Shown piece after piece: positions 28,192-37,811 of a DNA stretch of 42,720 nucleotides. A program made the translations under genes and the position numbers. Positions within the stretch are counted from its first letter, which is position 1, and the number at the start of each line of letters is the position of its first letter. This DNA comes from Guillardia theta CCMP2712 (lineage: Eukaryota; Cryptophyceae; Pyrenomonadales; Geminigeraceae). Under the pieces are notes generated by a model, which was not told where the DNA came from, searched no databases, and worked only from the letters and a program-made list of their open reading frames with translations. The stretch lies in NCBI RefSeq assembly GCF_000315625.1, contig NW_005434613.1, forward strand, positions 1 through 42,720, given 5' to 3'.

Positions 28192-29868
28192 TTAACGAAT
28201 CAACAACAAGCTGCTCATCACCAGCACAACAATCATAAGACCATTGGTAACCACCCGCGAGGCAGGAGAAGCCTTGGGGGCATTGGCCCCAGTCACAGTG
28301 CTGGGCGATGCCGCAGCTCCAGCGGGGCTGCCAGTTGGGCTGTAGGTAGTGCTGGCAAGGGCAGAGGAAGGAGCTGCGGGAACTGCACCGGGCGAGATGG
28401 AGACAGCGAAGGTGCTGAAGTGAGTGACGTTGACCATGCACACGCAGACGCCATTGACGTACTGGGACTCGCAAGACTGCACGTACTCGGGAACCTCGTT
28501 CTCATTGGTGGCGTCACGAGCTGAGTAGATGGCGAGGGACGAGGCGGCGAGCTGACAAGAGTTCGCGTCCTTGATGCTGTCCTCGTGGACGGGCATGTGT
28601 ACCTCCAACCCCGAAGTCACTTCGATCTCAGCCGAGGGGTTGATGTTCAGCGGCCTTCCCCTCAAGCGCCTCTCCGAATGGTGATGTCTGAAGGCTCCGT
28701 ACTGAACGACTGAGTCGGGGGGGTTGGAGAAGGTGAAGTTCACAGCTGCATCCGAGTAGCTCCTACGGTCACGTCCCCGCATGCGCTTGTGAGACCCTTT
28801 GCGAACTCGCATGCCACCATGATACTCATTGTCGCGCCCTCGCACTTCGATCTCGTGATCGTGCGAGCTGTCGGACTCGTGATGCTCTGGCTGCTCCATG
28901 CGCTTTGGAGGAGGGCTTGAGCAATCGGTCTTGCAGATGTGCATGGGCAGCCCTTGCTCGTTCAGTTCAACCGTGTTGTTCGCATCCCTCAGCACTCCGC
29001 ACACCTTCTGACCAGTTGGGCAACCGGTGAGATTCGCACACTCGGCTGCCGAGGATGCACACACACCATCGAGCTGCGAGCACTGCACCAATCCAGCGCC
29101 ACATCCATCCCAGAAGACACGCTGCGCGCACGAAGAAAGGTTCGCAGCGCAAGAAAGTCCGTCCATGCACAGCACTGGCTTGTCTGCAGGGCAGTAGGAA
29201 GTGTTTCCACAGAAGTCAGGAGCAGAGTTGCACTCAAGGTTGGGGCAACGGTAGGGCCTGTCGGAAGAGCAGCGAGTGGAGACAGCAGGACACTGAACAC
29301 TCAGGGGAACACATCCAATCTCGTCGCAGTAGCGCTGACTGGCATTGCAGCTAGACTGTCGCTCAGAGTAAAGGGTGACGAGGGTGCTGTTGTTGTCGGT
29401 GCAATCCTTCAAAGTCTTCATGCACATGCCGACATTGCTCGCTGTCACCCATCCCTCCTTGGGGCAAAGTGCAGGAAAGCTTGCGTTGCACTTGGACATT
29501 TCGAGAAGCCTTTCAGAGACGTATGCATCATGCCTCTCCTGATCCATGGAGGCTGCAACAGGCGGCTGGACGCAAGGCAAGTTGCCTCCTCCGAGGAAGG
29601 TGGAATCTGGGCACGTACAACGCCCAACCTGATGAACGACTGTGACGACTCTCCATCCTCTTCGCTCATTTTCGGTTTCCGTGGTGTAGGTGCATGTCGC
29701 AGCAGCAGTGCCACAGACGACTCCGTTCTTGCTCGGGCAGGAGGAGGTCTCAGTGATGCTCTCGTACCAGTGCCCTCCTCTCTCTCGTGCTGCAACCGAG
29801 GTTGCGAGGCAGAAGCTGATCAGAAGCACAGCGCTGACCCGGGTTTGACACATCATCATTTGAGGCAA
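28192..29868 (-). CDS. Cysteine-rich GPI-type surface protein
   Basis: Intronless, 558 residues. Signal peptide at 1-27 (VSAVLLISFCLATSVAA). Residues 40-325 hold about 40 cysteines in loosely repeated units (CSSDRPYRCPNLECNS; CPADKPVLCMDGLSCAANLS) with several N-glycosylation sequons. A His/Arg/Asp-rich hinge follows (330-400). At 475-489 CVCMVNVTHFSTFAV resembles the GPS motif of GAIN domains (CxC...HxTxFAV), but the WxCxxW part is lacking. A Ser/Ala/Pro-rich stalk and a C-terminal hydrophobic tail (GLMIVVLVMSSLLLIR, no cytoplasmic domain) suggest GPI attachment; a simple C-terminal anchor is the alternative. Probably a cell-surface or periplast protein. No enzyme motif. Confidence 0.82.
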   Translation of the reverse strand: MPQMMMCQTRVSAVLLISFCLATSVAARERGGHWYESITETSSCPSKNGVVCGTAAATCTYTTETENERRGWRVVTVVHQVGRCTCPDSTFLGGGNLPCVQPPVAASMDQERHDAYVSERLLEMSKCNASFPALCPKEGWVTASNVGMCMKTLKDCTDNNSTLVTLYSERQSSCNASQRYCDEIGCVPLSVQCPAVSTRCSSDRPYRCPNLECNSAPDFCGNTSYCPADKPVLCMDGLSCAANLSSCAQRVFWDGCGAGLVQCSQLDGVCASSAAECANLTGCPTGQKVCGVLRDANNTVELNEQGLPMHICKTDCSSPPPKRMEQPEHHESDSSHDHEIEVRGRDNEYHGGMRVRKGSHKRMRGRDRRSYSDAAVNFTFSNPPDSVVQYGAFRHHHSERRLRGRPLNINPSAEIEVTSGLEVHMPVHEDSIKDANSCQLAASSLAIYSARDATNENEVPEYVQSCESQYVNGVCVCMVNVTHFSTFAVSISPGAVPAAPSSALASTTYSPTGSPAGAAASPSTVTGANAPKASPASRVVTNGLMIVVLVMSSLLLIR

Positions 29869-30525
29869 GCGGTGTATGGGAGGAGCTCTTAGCCCTTGTA
29901 AAGACTCGTAGGATCGATAGGAGTAGAGCAGCAGCAGCAGCAGGTGGAGGAGCAGGAGGCGGTGGTGGTGGTGGAGGAGCGACTGCGAACGAGGATGGAG
30001 CGACTACGACCAGAATGCTTTTCGCGGGACTTTTATCGGTCCAGCAGGGCCAGGGAAGAGGGGTGGGGTGATTTGATAGTCCTCTACCCACCTCATGAAA
30101 ATGAACCTTATTTTCACTACCCCTGCCTCTGAGATGATTTTTACTGACACCCCTCGCTTGTTAGTGAGCAGATACACAACCCCTACCCCTCTCTTAGTTC
30201 ACTACCCCCATGTCTAGAAATTCTTTCGTTACCCACCCTACTTTGTTGACTGTCAGCAATACTTTACCACACACCTCGATAGACCTAACTACCTTCAAGT
30301 ACCCCTCTTTCCTCGTGAAAAAGTACCCCACCCTCTCGACTTATGTCATCCCTCACATTGCTAATAAGTAGCACCAGGCGTACCCTTCGTGTTTATAGTT
30401 AAAGTACCCCTACCCCCTAGCATTCCCCACCTCCCCTTTATTTCGGGGGGTAGCGCCTCCAAGGATGGAGGAGGATTTGCATCCGTAAATGGATGCAGAG
30501 GTTCCAAGAGTAAGTTTTATTAGTC
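29869..30525. other. Promoter-side region and TACCCC-rich tract
   Basis: 29869-30060 is the likely promoter/5' UTR of the leftward surface-protein gene, with (GCA)n and (GGA)n runs. 30060-30460 contains about ten C-rich words (CTACCC, CACCCCTCG, CCCCTACCCC, AGTACCCC) spaced about 30-60 bp apart in AT-rich sequence. No gene. Confidence 0.5.
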
Positions 30526-30960
30526 ACTGATAAGGCGGGCCCGGCGTTGACTCAAAATCCAAGATCATGACGTAATGGCCTGAGTCGGGCAGTAAATTTC
30601 ACTAGAACCGAGGCGTGTCACGGTGTGGCGACTCGGTATCATCTGCCGGTCATGGCAGCCGGGCTTAGTACTGTTATTTCCTTAGCGTGCCACAGCGACA
30701 CGAGTGCTGGCACTGGCCCCCGCCGCGGCCGGGCGGCGCGGGGGGATTCAAGCAGTCCTGCGGCGCGCATTAAGTGAAGGTATCAGTTAAATTTCAAAGC
30801 CTGTTTGGGGGACTGTACACCGGACTCAGTGACTCGGTTGGCAGGATTGCCCCCGGTTCGCCGGGTTCTCGCTGTCTTTTCTCCATAGCGTTGCCTTTCT
30901 CAATTGACCTTGTAGCTCTAAAACGTTTCGCGGTGAGGGTGGTAGATTCAAATCCACGCA
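30526..30960. other. GC-rich block E
   Basis: GGCGGGCCCGGC, GTGTCACGGTGTGGCGACTC and CCGCGGCCGGGCGGCGCGGGG over 30.53-30.75 kb, weaker to 30.96. GTGGTAGATTCAAATCC near 30940 resembles a tRNA B box, but no cloverleaf forms. Confidence 0.65.
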
Positions 30961-32926
30961 TACCACGCCTCATGTGGGGGCGGGGTGGGTCTTCCGACCG
31001 TGTTCCGAATTCAAATCACGAAGAGCCAAGCAGGACTTTTTCAGGGGTAGGGTCTTCTTGAGTACAATTTCTTGGTACCAGTTAGTACAGTCCGAACCAT
31101 GTGACTTTGGTACTCTTTTGATACCATTCGGGGTTCTCCCCTATGTATTGTACACACCCACGGTACAAGTATAACCCCACTCCCATGAAAAATCTTCAAG
31201 CATGCTGGTGATTGCTTCATCCCTTGAACCTGGGGCCTGTCCGATCAAATCATATGGGCATACATAAGAAAACTGCAAGCCTGTATGTGGGGTCGGCCTG
31301 AACCATTCAATTCAAATGAGAGGGGGTGATGGAGGCGGGACTCCTTCGGATCCGAGAACCCCTCCGTTTGAGTCATTTTGGGTGGTGGGGTGGGTATGGA
31401 GCACCCTCAACTACCCACCTTTGAACCAGTTTGAAACTCTACAATAGGGGGTGGGGGTAACCCCCATTTCTCATTCCCCAAGCCCCCTCTCCCTGGACGA
31501 GCAAGAAGCGATGAAATGGTGCCTTCCTGACTCACCAGGATGAACCTTGATATTGAGAGACTTCGAATCCAACCCAACTGAGATAGAAATGAGATGAAGA
31601 TCTCATATCATACCTGTAAGAGATGATCGAGCTTCTTTCTCAACTCTACAGGTTGGGCCAAGGTTTTGAATCATCCATCCTGCAATGGAATATGCACCCT
31701 AGGTTCAAACAATCCGCGGGTGTACTTGCAAATATTCTTCGAAGACAAGATGAAATTTTTATGATCAGGTAAGGAATTGATAATCGATACACCATTGAAC
31801 AGAATCAACTCTGGCTTGACCCTTTATTCAAATTGCCGTAGGTTGCACGTTGCGCTCAAATGCATGACTGTGATTTGTGAGAAATTTGTATCCAGCTGTA
31901 CCTTGAGCGACTTTTCTGTCTAGATATGTGTTCTCATGTCATCACTTGCTTTCAATTCTTCTAGTCTTACAGTCAGGATTCATGCACTTCACCTTTCTAT
32001 GGAGGCAAGTCTTACATGCACTCAACCGTTCAACGATACATGAAGAGACGTTTGCACAGAAGATGACTGTTCCTGCCCGCATAGATGACTGTAGAGAACC
32101 GTTGTTGATCATGAATCACTATATCCATGATCATATTTCGATGATTTTTCCGTTTCGCTTCAAATTTTTCCTCGTTCATGATATTTTCACAAGGATTTCG
32201 ATTGCACAGAAACCTAGTCAGAAATGAAACAATGTGCAGATGACGCCTTTGCGTATCAATAAATGAGACGTTCATCGGATCAATCCTGTCTTGGTGTCGC
32301 AATGCTACCGTGCAACTGTAGTGTTCTTGTCGCATGGCTCTACAGAGGAGTGCCTTGTTCAACAGAGCAAGCACTCGATGATTGCAATCGAGTCGCAAAC
32401 ACTGTGAATCAACAAACAGAATTGCACATTCAGGTTATCATATCTTTATTAGAAGAGTTACAATCAGGGTACAAGCACAACCGACCTCCCTGTAATCCTG
32501 AAGACGTTCCATCTTTTGCCTGGCGAGGGTGTATCTGCGTTAACCAAGAAGCATGTGACATGTGGCCACATCTTGAATGCTCTACGGTCAGGAATATCAG
32601 CATCTTCAAAACGGCTCTCTTGTTTGCTGTGACATCAACTGCTTGGTAGCGGTTCATCCGATGAACAGAATCTGATGCAAGTTCACACCAGTAATATTTA
32701 CATGATGCATCAGTCAGTGTGATGAAATTGGTGATTTGCAAAATGTTTCATCGTTCCAACACATCCTTAAGAATTGGATGAAGAATCCTTCACGAACCAC
32801 GGGACTTACTTGTCATCATTCGATTGTACTGAGGATCATCTTTGTTTCAAGCATCAACCTGCTCCGACCGTGACTGCTAAAATGCGCTGTAGATGTTCAT
32901 TTAGAACTTTCTGTTGAGCTTTTCCT
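30961..32926. other. No supported gene; G-rich tract then unassigned sequence
   Basis: 31.03-31.48 kb has GGGGTAGGG, GGTGGGGTGGGTATGG and GGGGGTGGGGGTAACCCCC, the counterpart of the C-rich tract on the other side of block E. 31.5-32.9 kb has ordinary composition and short open frames on both strands. One plus frame (32263-32649) contains a Cys-rich stretch, but nothing links it to a family. Confidence 0.4.
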
Positions 32927-33398
32927 TCAGTTTTGCATGTTCTTCCATGCAGTGAGATGACCATGTCAATATTTTGCCTAGACCTGATCGACTCCCGAGT
33001 CCTGAACTTATCTTTGTTTGTGCCCATTTCATGTCACAACCTTTTCACATCGGGACAGTTCTGCGATGTGTCGAAAACCCCTTCGTATGCAGCCATTGTC
33101 TCGAGAGTTTTGTATGCTGGGCGGCTTACTGGTACGTCTACGTACTCCTGGATACCGGTTTGTAATATTGGTTGGGCACTTGCCAAAGTCTTCACCCGTT
33201 CATCAATCTCATACAAGTTGCCAAAGGCTGCAAATCATTCCAACCTGCATCAAGAACACGTCATTTGGATCTCTTCCCGTGATAATTTCGATGAAAAAAA
33301 AAAGAGATAAATGCTCACCTGACTTGTCTTGCTCTGTCAAACGCTGCACATCCTCATATCTGTACGGCTTCGCAGAGTTCACAGTGGCGGGAAACTTT
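32927..33398 (-). CDS. Three-exon gene, 5' end cut by a tandem repeat
   Basis: Predicted exons 33398-33319 (5' end open), 33227-33041 and 33002-32927 join in phase across 91-bp and 38-bp introns. They read KFPATVNSAKPYRYEDVQRL, TEQDKSAFGNLYEIDERVKT, LASAQPILQTGIQEYVDVPV, SRPAYKTLETMAAYEG, SQNCPDVKRTRESIRSRQ and end MVISLHGRNMQN. The composition and splice signals argue for a true gene. I do not recognise the family. The first exon abuts the 137-bp repeat array at 33.40 kb: either the array lies in an intron or the array insertion removed the 5' part. Confidence 0.5.
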
Positions 33399-33399
33399 C

Positions 33400-33935
33400 A
33401 GGCCGGAGGAGCGTGACACACAAAGATTTCAGGCCGAACACCCCCTCAATTTTCAAGTTGTTCCATGTAGGTTGGACTTGCTCCAAACTATATGGAACAA
33501 CTTGAAACTTGGAGGAGCGTGACACACAAAGATTTCAGGCCGGAGGAGCGTGACACACAAAGATTTCAGGCCGAACACCCCCTCAATTTTCAAGTTGTTC
33601 CATGTAGGTTGGACTTGCTCCAAACTATATGGAACAACTTGAAACTTGGAGGAGCGTGACACACAAAGATTTCAGGCCGGAGGAGCGTGACACACAAAGA
33701 TTTCAGGCCGAACACCCCCTCAATTTTCAAGTTGTTCCATGTAGGTTGGACTTGCTCCAAACTATATGGAACAACTTGAAACTTGGAGGAGCGTGACACA
33801 CAAAGATTTCAGGCCGAACACCCCCTCAATTTTCACGTTGTTCCATGTAGGTTGGACCGTGTTGCTTGCGTGACACACAAAGATTTCAGGCCGAACAACC
33901 CCTCAATTTTCAAGTTGTTCCAAATATTTTTTGTG
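33400..33935. repeat. 137-bp tandem repeat with internal 16-bp palindrome arms
   Basis: Three near-perfect 137-bp units from 33405, plus a degenerate fourth ending near 33930. Each unit has a 31-bp direct repeat starting GGAGGAGCGTGACACAC twice, and an inverted repeat, TTTCAAGTTGTTCCAT and its exact complement (33451-33466 and 33492-33507 in unit 1), with a 25-bp loop. The layout is that of a MITE-like hairpin that amplified in tandem. Small open frames inside the units are artefacts. Confidence 0.95.
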
Positions 33936-33959
33936 GCCCTGAATCATTTCGGGCGCACT

Positions 33960-34440
33960 GAGTGTTCCAAGTTCCGGCATGCCATGAGTCAGCGCCGCCC
34001 GGGGCTCAGGGCGCGGCAATGCCAGGCAGGCCAGCCTCCGAGTCGGACGCGGGCTCCGAGCCTCCGAGTCGAGTCCGGCGCGGCCGCAGCCCGGCGCGTG
34101 ACACGGTCACCGTCGGCACTGCCGACTCTTAATCATCCGCCGGGATCCGAGTCAGCATGCCAGCCATCATCGGCAGTGCGGCCAGTCCGATCAGATAGCC
34201 CCGCTGCCATCAGTTATGATTGAACACTGAAAACTCAAGGTCCGACGGCCGCGGCCGGGCGAGCCGGACTCTCCGGCGGACCGGTCCCAGGCTTCAAGGC
34301 TACCGGTGAGTCAACCGTTGAACGGTTGAACGGTCACCCGGGTGAGAGTCAAGTTCCGAGCCAGGCGGCGGCCCCACGCGGCGGCAATGCCCGGCGGTAC
34401 CGGGCAGTGGGCCGTCCGTGTGATGAACAGCGGCGGCGTT
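33960..34440. other. GC-rich block F
   Basis: Words GCCGCCCGGGGC, GTGACACGGTCACCGTC, GGCACTGCCGACTC, CCGAGTC and a tandem GTTGAACGGTTGAACGGTC (near 34315). It ends about 150 bp before the kinase catalytic loop. Confidence 0.7.
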
Positions 34441-34540
34441 GCAATGATGCTTGAGTTTCATATTCTAGCATACCACTGTGACAGTCGGGAGTCACGTCTC
34501 ATGTGCAGACGGTGCTGCCTCAATTCTCAGTGGTTTCGTG

Positions 34541-35560
34541 TCACAGTGTGCATTAAACTCGGTCTTGAGCAAGAACTGTCTTATACATTATACATTTATT
34601 ATACATCGAGACGTGAAATTGAATAACTTCCTCGGAGGCTCTACGACAGAAGGAATAAGAAGTACTTGCTTGTGGACTTTGGGCTGGCATAGAAACAAAT
34701 GCATTCATCAGGCCGCAGCATCGGCAACATCTTGCCCTGTGAGGTTTCTACGGCCAGCTCTCGCTCCTCGCGGAATCAAAAGGAGCAGGAGAAACTAGAG
34801 ATGGCGCAGCAGATGGCGAAGAGGCGGATCATGTTGGGCGTCAGCAAGACGAACGCATCGGTGACAGTGAGGAACTCAGGGGTCAAATTCGAACGTCCAG
34901 TCAACCGCGCGGGAACTCGGGGATACCGAGCGCCCGAAGTGCTCATGGGCATGCAGTGCCAGACCACAGCAGTGGACGTGTGGGCTGCTGGGGTAGTACT
35001 GCTTACCCTGCTGTGCCGCACGACACAGTTCCAATGGTTCCAGCATAACGACATAGTCACGGCAACGATGGAGATCTCTTTGTGTACCTTGGAAGTGCGC
35101 TTGTCTGACTGTCTGAGCAGCTTGCGCATGTACATCAAGAGCATGGATGCTGTGTGGAAGCACAACTATGGGTATACGGGTCAGTACAGAGATAAGATCA
35201 GAGATGTTATCGAAGATTTCAAGCTCGACGTTAAGGTAAAATTGTTGTCGTCGGCGTTGTTGTATCAAGAGGATGAGGATGAGGGTGATATGGAGGAGGG
35301 AGGCCTGAGGTTGCTAACTTGATGTCATTCAGATTCCACCATTGGAACTGCATCTCAGCTATGCCCGCGGTTTCAAGCAAACATGGCGGACCTTGTCAAG
35401 CTCCCTGGGCGCGCATGCGGGATGCAAGGACTGGCTGGAGGTGGATGAGAAACATGCGATCTGGGACTTCCTCAACTGCTGCCTCGACATCGATCCCCGC
35501 ACGAGGATTACGGCACTGGAGGCTCTGAAGCATCCCTTCCTCATTAGTGCTGTCAAGTAA
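34541..35560 (+). pseudogene. Cdc7-like kinase C-lobe, 5'-truncated and interrupted
   Basis: Shows the catalytic loop IIHRDVKLNNFL (34598 on), then YLLVDFGLA (34660-34689), RAGTRGYRAPEVLMG with TTAVDVWAAGVVLLTLL (34907-35010), and after a 97-bp intron (35236-35332) LEVDEKHAIWDFLNCCLDID, PRTRITALEALKHPFL to TAA at 35560. The short TTAxDxWxAGV and RAGTRGxRAPEVL signatures and the Lys/Gln-rich insert between DFG and APE point to Cdc7, the S-phase kinase. Two defects: HRD and DFG are in different frames with no usable intron between, and TAG follows DFGLA in frame (34690). The N-lobe (Gly-loop, VAIK Lys) is absent; block F sits where it should be. Probably a pseudogene. Confidence 0.7.
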
Positions 35561-36640
35561 ACCGTCTCTACCCGTAGCTTTCTCCTTCCTCTCCTCTCAT
35601 GTCCTCCTCGCCCTCCTGCCTTCCTCGCTAGTGGTCTTGAGTAAACAGTCTCTCCTCCGGCATCTCCTCTCGCAGCGATCAGGCATATCAACTAGCCTGG
35701 CCTCCCAGGCGTCCATTTCCCTTCCAACCCCTCCCCTCTCCTTCCCCCAGCCTCTCAAGCTCCTCACCTCCTCACAAATGACACCGCCATATTACAATAG
35801 GTTGGGAGAAGCCTCAAAAAACGCAATCATGGCAAAGCAACAGGAAGTCTCTTGAAATATGTTTCATATTCAACCGACGAAGCATTCAGGTAAAGGAAGC
35901 TAGGGCGTCAACACAACAAGGAGAATCGAATTTCCTTTATGTCTTCGAAGGTTGCTTCTCTGATCGGTTCCCTTCATGTTTCCCTTCTTCTGGAAGTGAA
36001 TAGCCAGCACCTATAGCTGATGAGTGCTTTGGTACGCAAGTGCAAATTTCGATGCATACCTTTCACATTCAACCTACTATAGGTGTGATTCTCAGCCAAG
36101 AATTGAGCTGTTTGATCTCAGTACTTGCCTGGCACTTTCAGGAGTTAACATTGAGGGGCCATGGTCCTTGACTGCGCTCAGCAGCTGAGCAAACAGTCCC
36201 TGAGTACATTGGGAGTAGTGGGATAGGGAAGAGACCGGGGCAAGTGTGAGGTCGTTTACAAGTGTTTTAGATTGATACGAGAAGTTTGCACTACCCCCTA
36301 CCCCTCAACACGGGCTGGAGGCCGTTGGAAAGATTCAAATCATTTGAATACCTACCCCGAGCCACCTCATGATTATTTAGTCAACTATACACGCCTATTC
36401 ATATCAAATAGAGGAAGGTTTTGCTCAACATTGCCCTTCTCGTCTTGGATGGCCCGGCAGCCCCTGGCAACGAAAAAGGTACATAAATTGACGGAGCAAA
36501 CATTTTTAGCTCAATTTTCTCTTGCCGCTTTAATTTGACTAAAACTACTATGAGAACCACCCTGGTTGACTGATCCGACAAGGATACGGAACGGCAACGC
36601 TATGCTAAGTTATGCTCGCGCAACTTAGTTCAGGCCCTAA
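35561..36640. other. 3' region of the kinase and C-rich tract
   Basis: Pyrimidine-rich after the kinase stop (35570-35760), then ordinary sequence, then CTACCCCCTACCCCTC and CTACCCCGAGCC near 36290-36360. No gene supported. Confidence 0.45.
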
Positions 36641-37530
36641 CTTGTGACAGTCGGACGGACTCCGGCGGACTCCGGCCTCGGCGTCCGGACCGTGGCAGTC
36701 CGTGACCGTGGCACGTCACGCGACGGTAGTACCGTACCGTACGGTCACCCGGCCGCCGGCCGGCCGGGCGGTGGCCGCCCGGCTCACTGCCGTCCGATCG
36801 CCGGACGGTGTAGCGCGGCACTCAGCGGCTGAGCGGGCGGCGGGCTCACCCGTCCGTCACGCCGTGACCGTGGCACGGGCCAGCCTCGCGGGGCCCCCGG
36901 GGCGGGCCCGGTCACGGCGCCGGGCGCCCCCCCGCCGGGGCCGGGCCCGGCGGCGGGCGGCCGTGAGTGCCGCCGCGCCGCGGATCGGACTCCGTGTGGG
37001 CGCCGGGCACTTCAGTGCCCGGCCAGCGGCCCGGCCTCACTGTGGCAGGGCCTCCGACTGAGTCACGGAGGGCCTGGCGGAGCCTAAGGGCCGGGCCCGG
37101 GCGCCCCGGCGGCGGCGCTCCGAGGCTCAGCAGCGGCCCGAGTCCATAGCGGAGTCACGGCGGCCGGCCGGCGGGCGCCCATAGGAAAACTTTCATTGGC
37201 AAGATTTGTTTTTTTCGACTCAGGGCCTGAGAGCGCGGCCTGAGTCCCTTCCGACACTCGGATGAAAAGTTTCATCGCGGCCGCATGATCACCGCCGTGG
37301 GACTCCGCCGGCCGGGGAGTACCGCCGGGCCTACCGTTTGAGAACCGGGCGTGTGGGAGCCTGGTACTCAGTTAGTAGTGTCGCTCTTAGGAGACAGCCT
37401 CACCACGCCGGGGGCGGCCAAAGGCTTTCAAGCCCCGGGGCCCTCGGTCGGAAGTTGGCAATAATTATTAATCCGATTGCCGCAGTGGAGCCTAGCACTG
37501 AGCCAGCCTCAGATTCCCCCGGGATGACAA
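36641..37530. other. GC-rich block G (largest)
   Basis: About 890 bp of CCGGCCGGGCGG, GGGCCCGGTCACGGCGCCGG, GTCACGCCGTGACCGTGGC and CCGTACCGTACGGTC words. It has the highest GC in the window and no recognisable protein in any open frame. It is bracketed by the C-rich tract at 36.3 kb and the G-rich tract at 37.56-37.80 kb. Confidence 0.75.
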
Positions 37531-37811
37531 GAGGCGGAGCCGCTCGCTTGTTCTAAATCGGGAATAGGGAGATAGGGGTGGTCATCCTGGCAAAGGGGGT
37601 AGGGTACGGAACCAGGTGCTGTCAGCTCCGAGTGGGGTGGGGTACAGCGATCAAATTTGATAACGACTTGAATGGAGGTTGTCAACATTCCATCCTAGGG
37701 TGGGGTACAAAAGACGATTTCATGGGGGGTGGGGGTACATCGCTAAGCTGTCTAGGTAGGGTACACAATTGGGTTTCAGGGGGTGGGGGTGGTGCTATTT
37801 CGGGAGCGACG
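37531..37811. promoter_or_regulatory. GGGGTA-rich region immediately upstream of a gene
   Basis: AGGGGGTAGGGTAC, GTGGGGTGGGGTAC, AGGGTGGGGTAC, GGGGGGTGGGGGTAC and TAGGTAGGGTAC occur at roughly 30-60 bp spacing up to 20 bp before the next start codon. The position suggests a promoter or G-quadruplex-capable element; equally it is the right flank of block G. Confidence 0.4.

Noticed and set aside
28939-29892. 317-codon plus-strand open frame
   Set aside because: Antisense to the cysteine-rich surface protein; its composition lacks domain features, whereas the minus frame has a signal peptide, regular Cys and an anchor.
30890-30960. tRNA-like B box (GGTAGATTCAAATCC)
   Set aside because: No matching acceptor, D or anticodon stems could be drawn around it.
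34522-37556. Open frames in GC-rich blocks F and G
   Set aside because: Very GC-rich DNA has few stop codons; the frames show only Arg/Pro/Gly/Ala-rich sequence without motifs.
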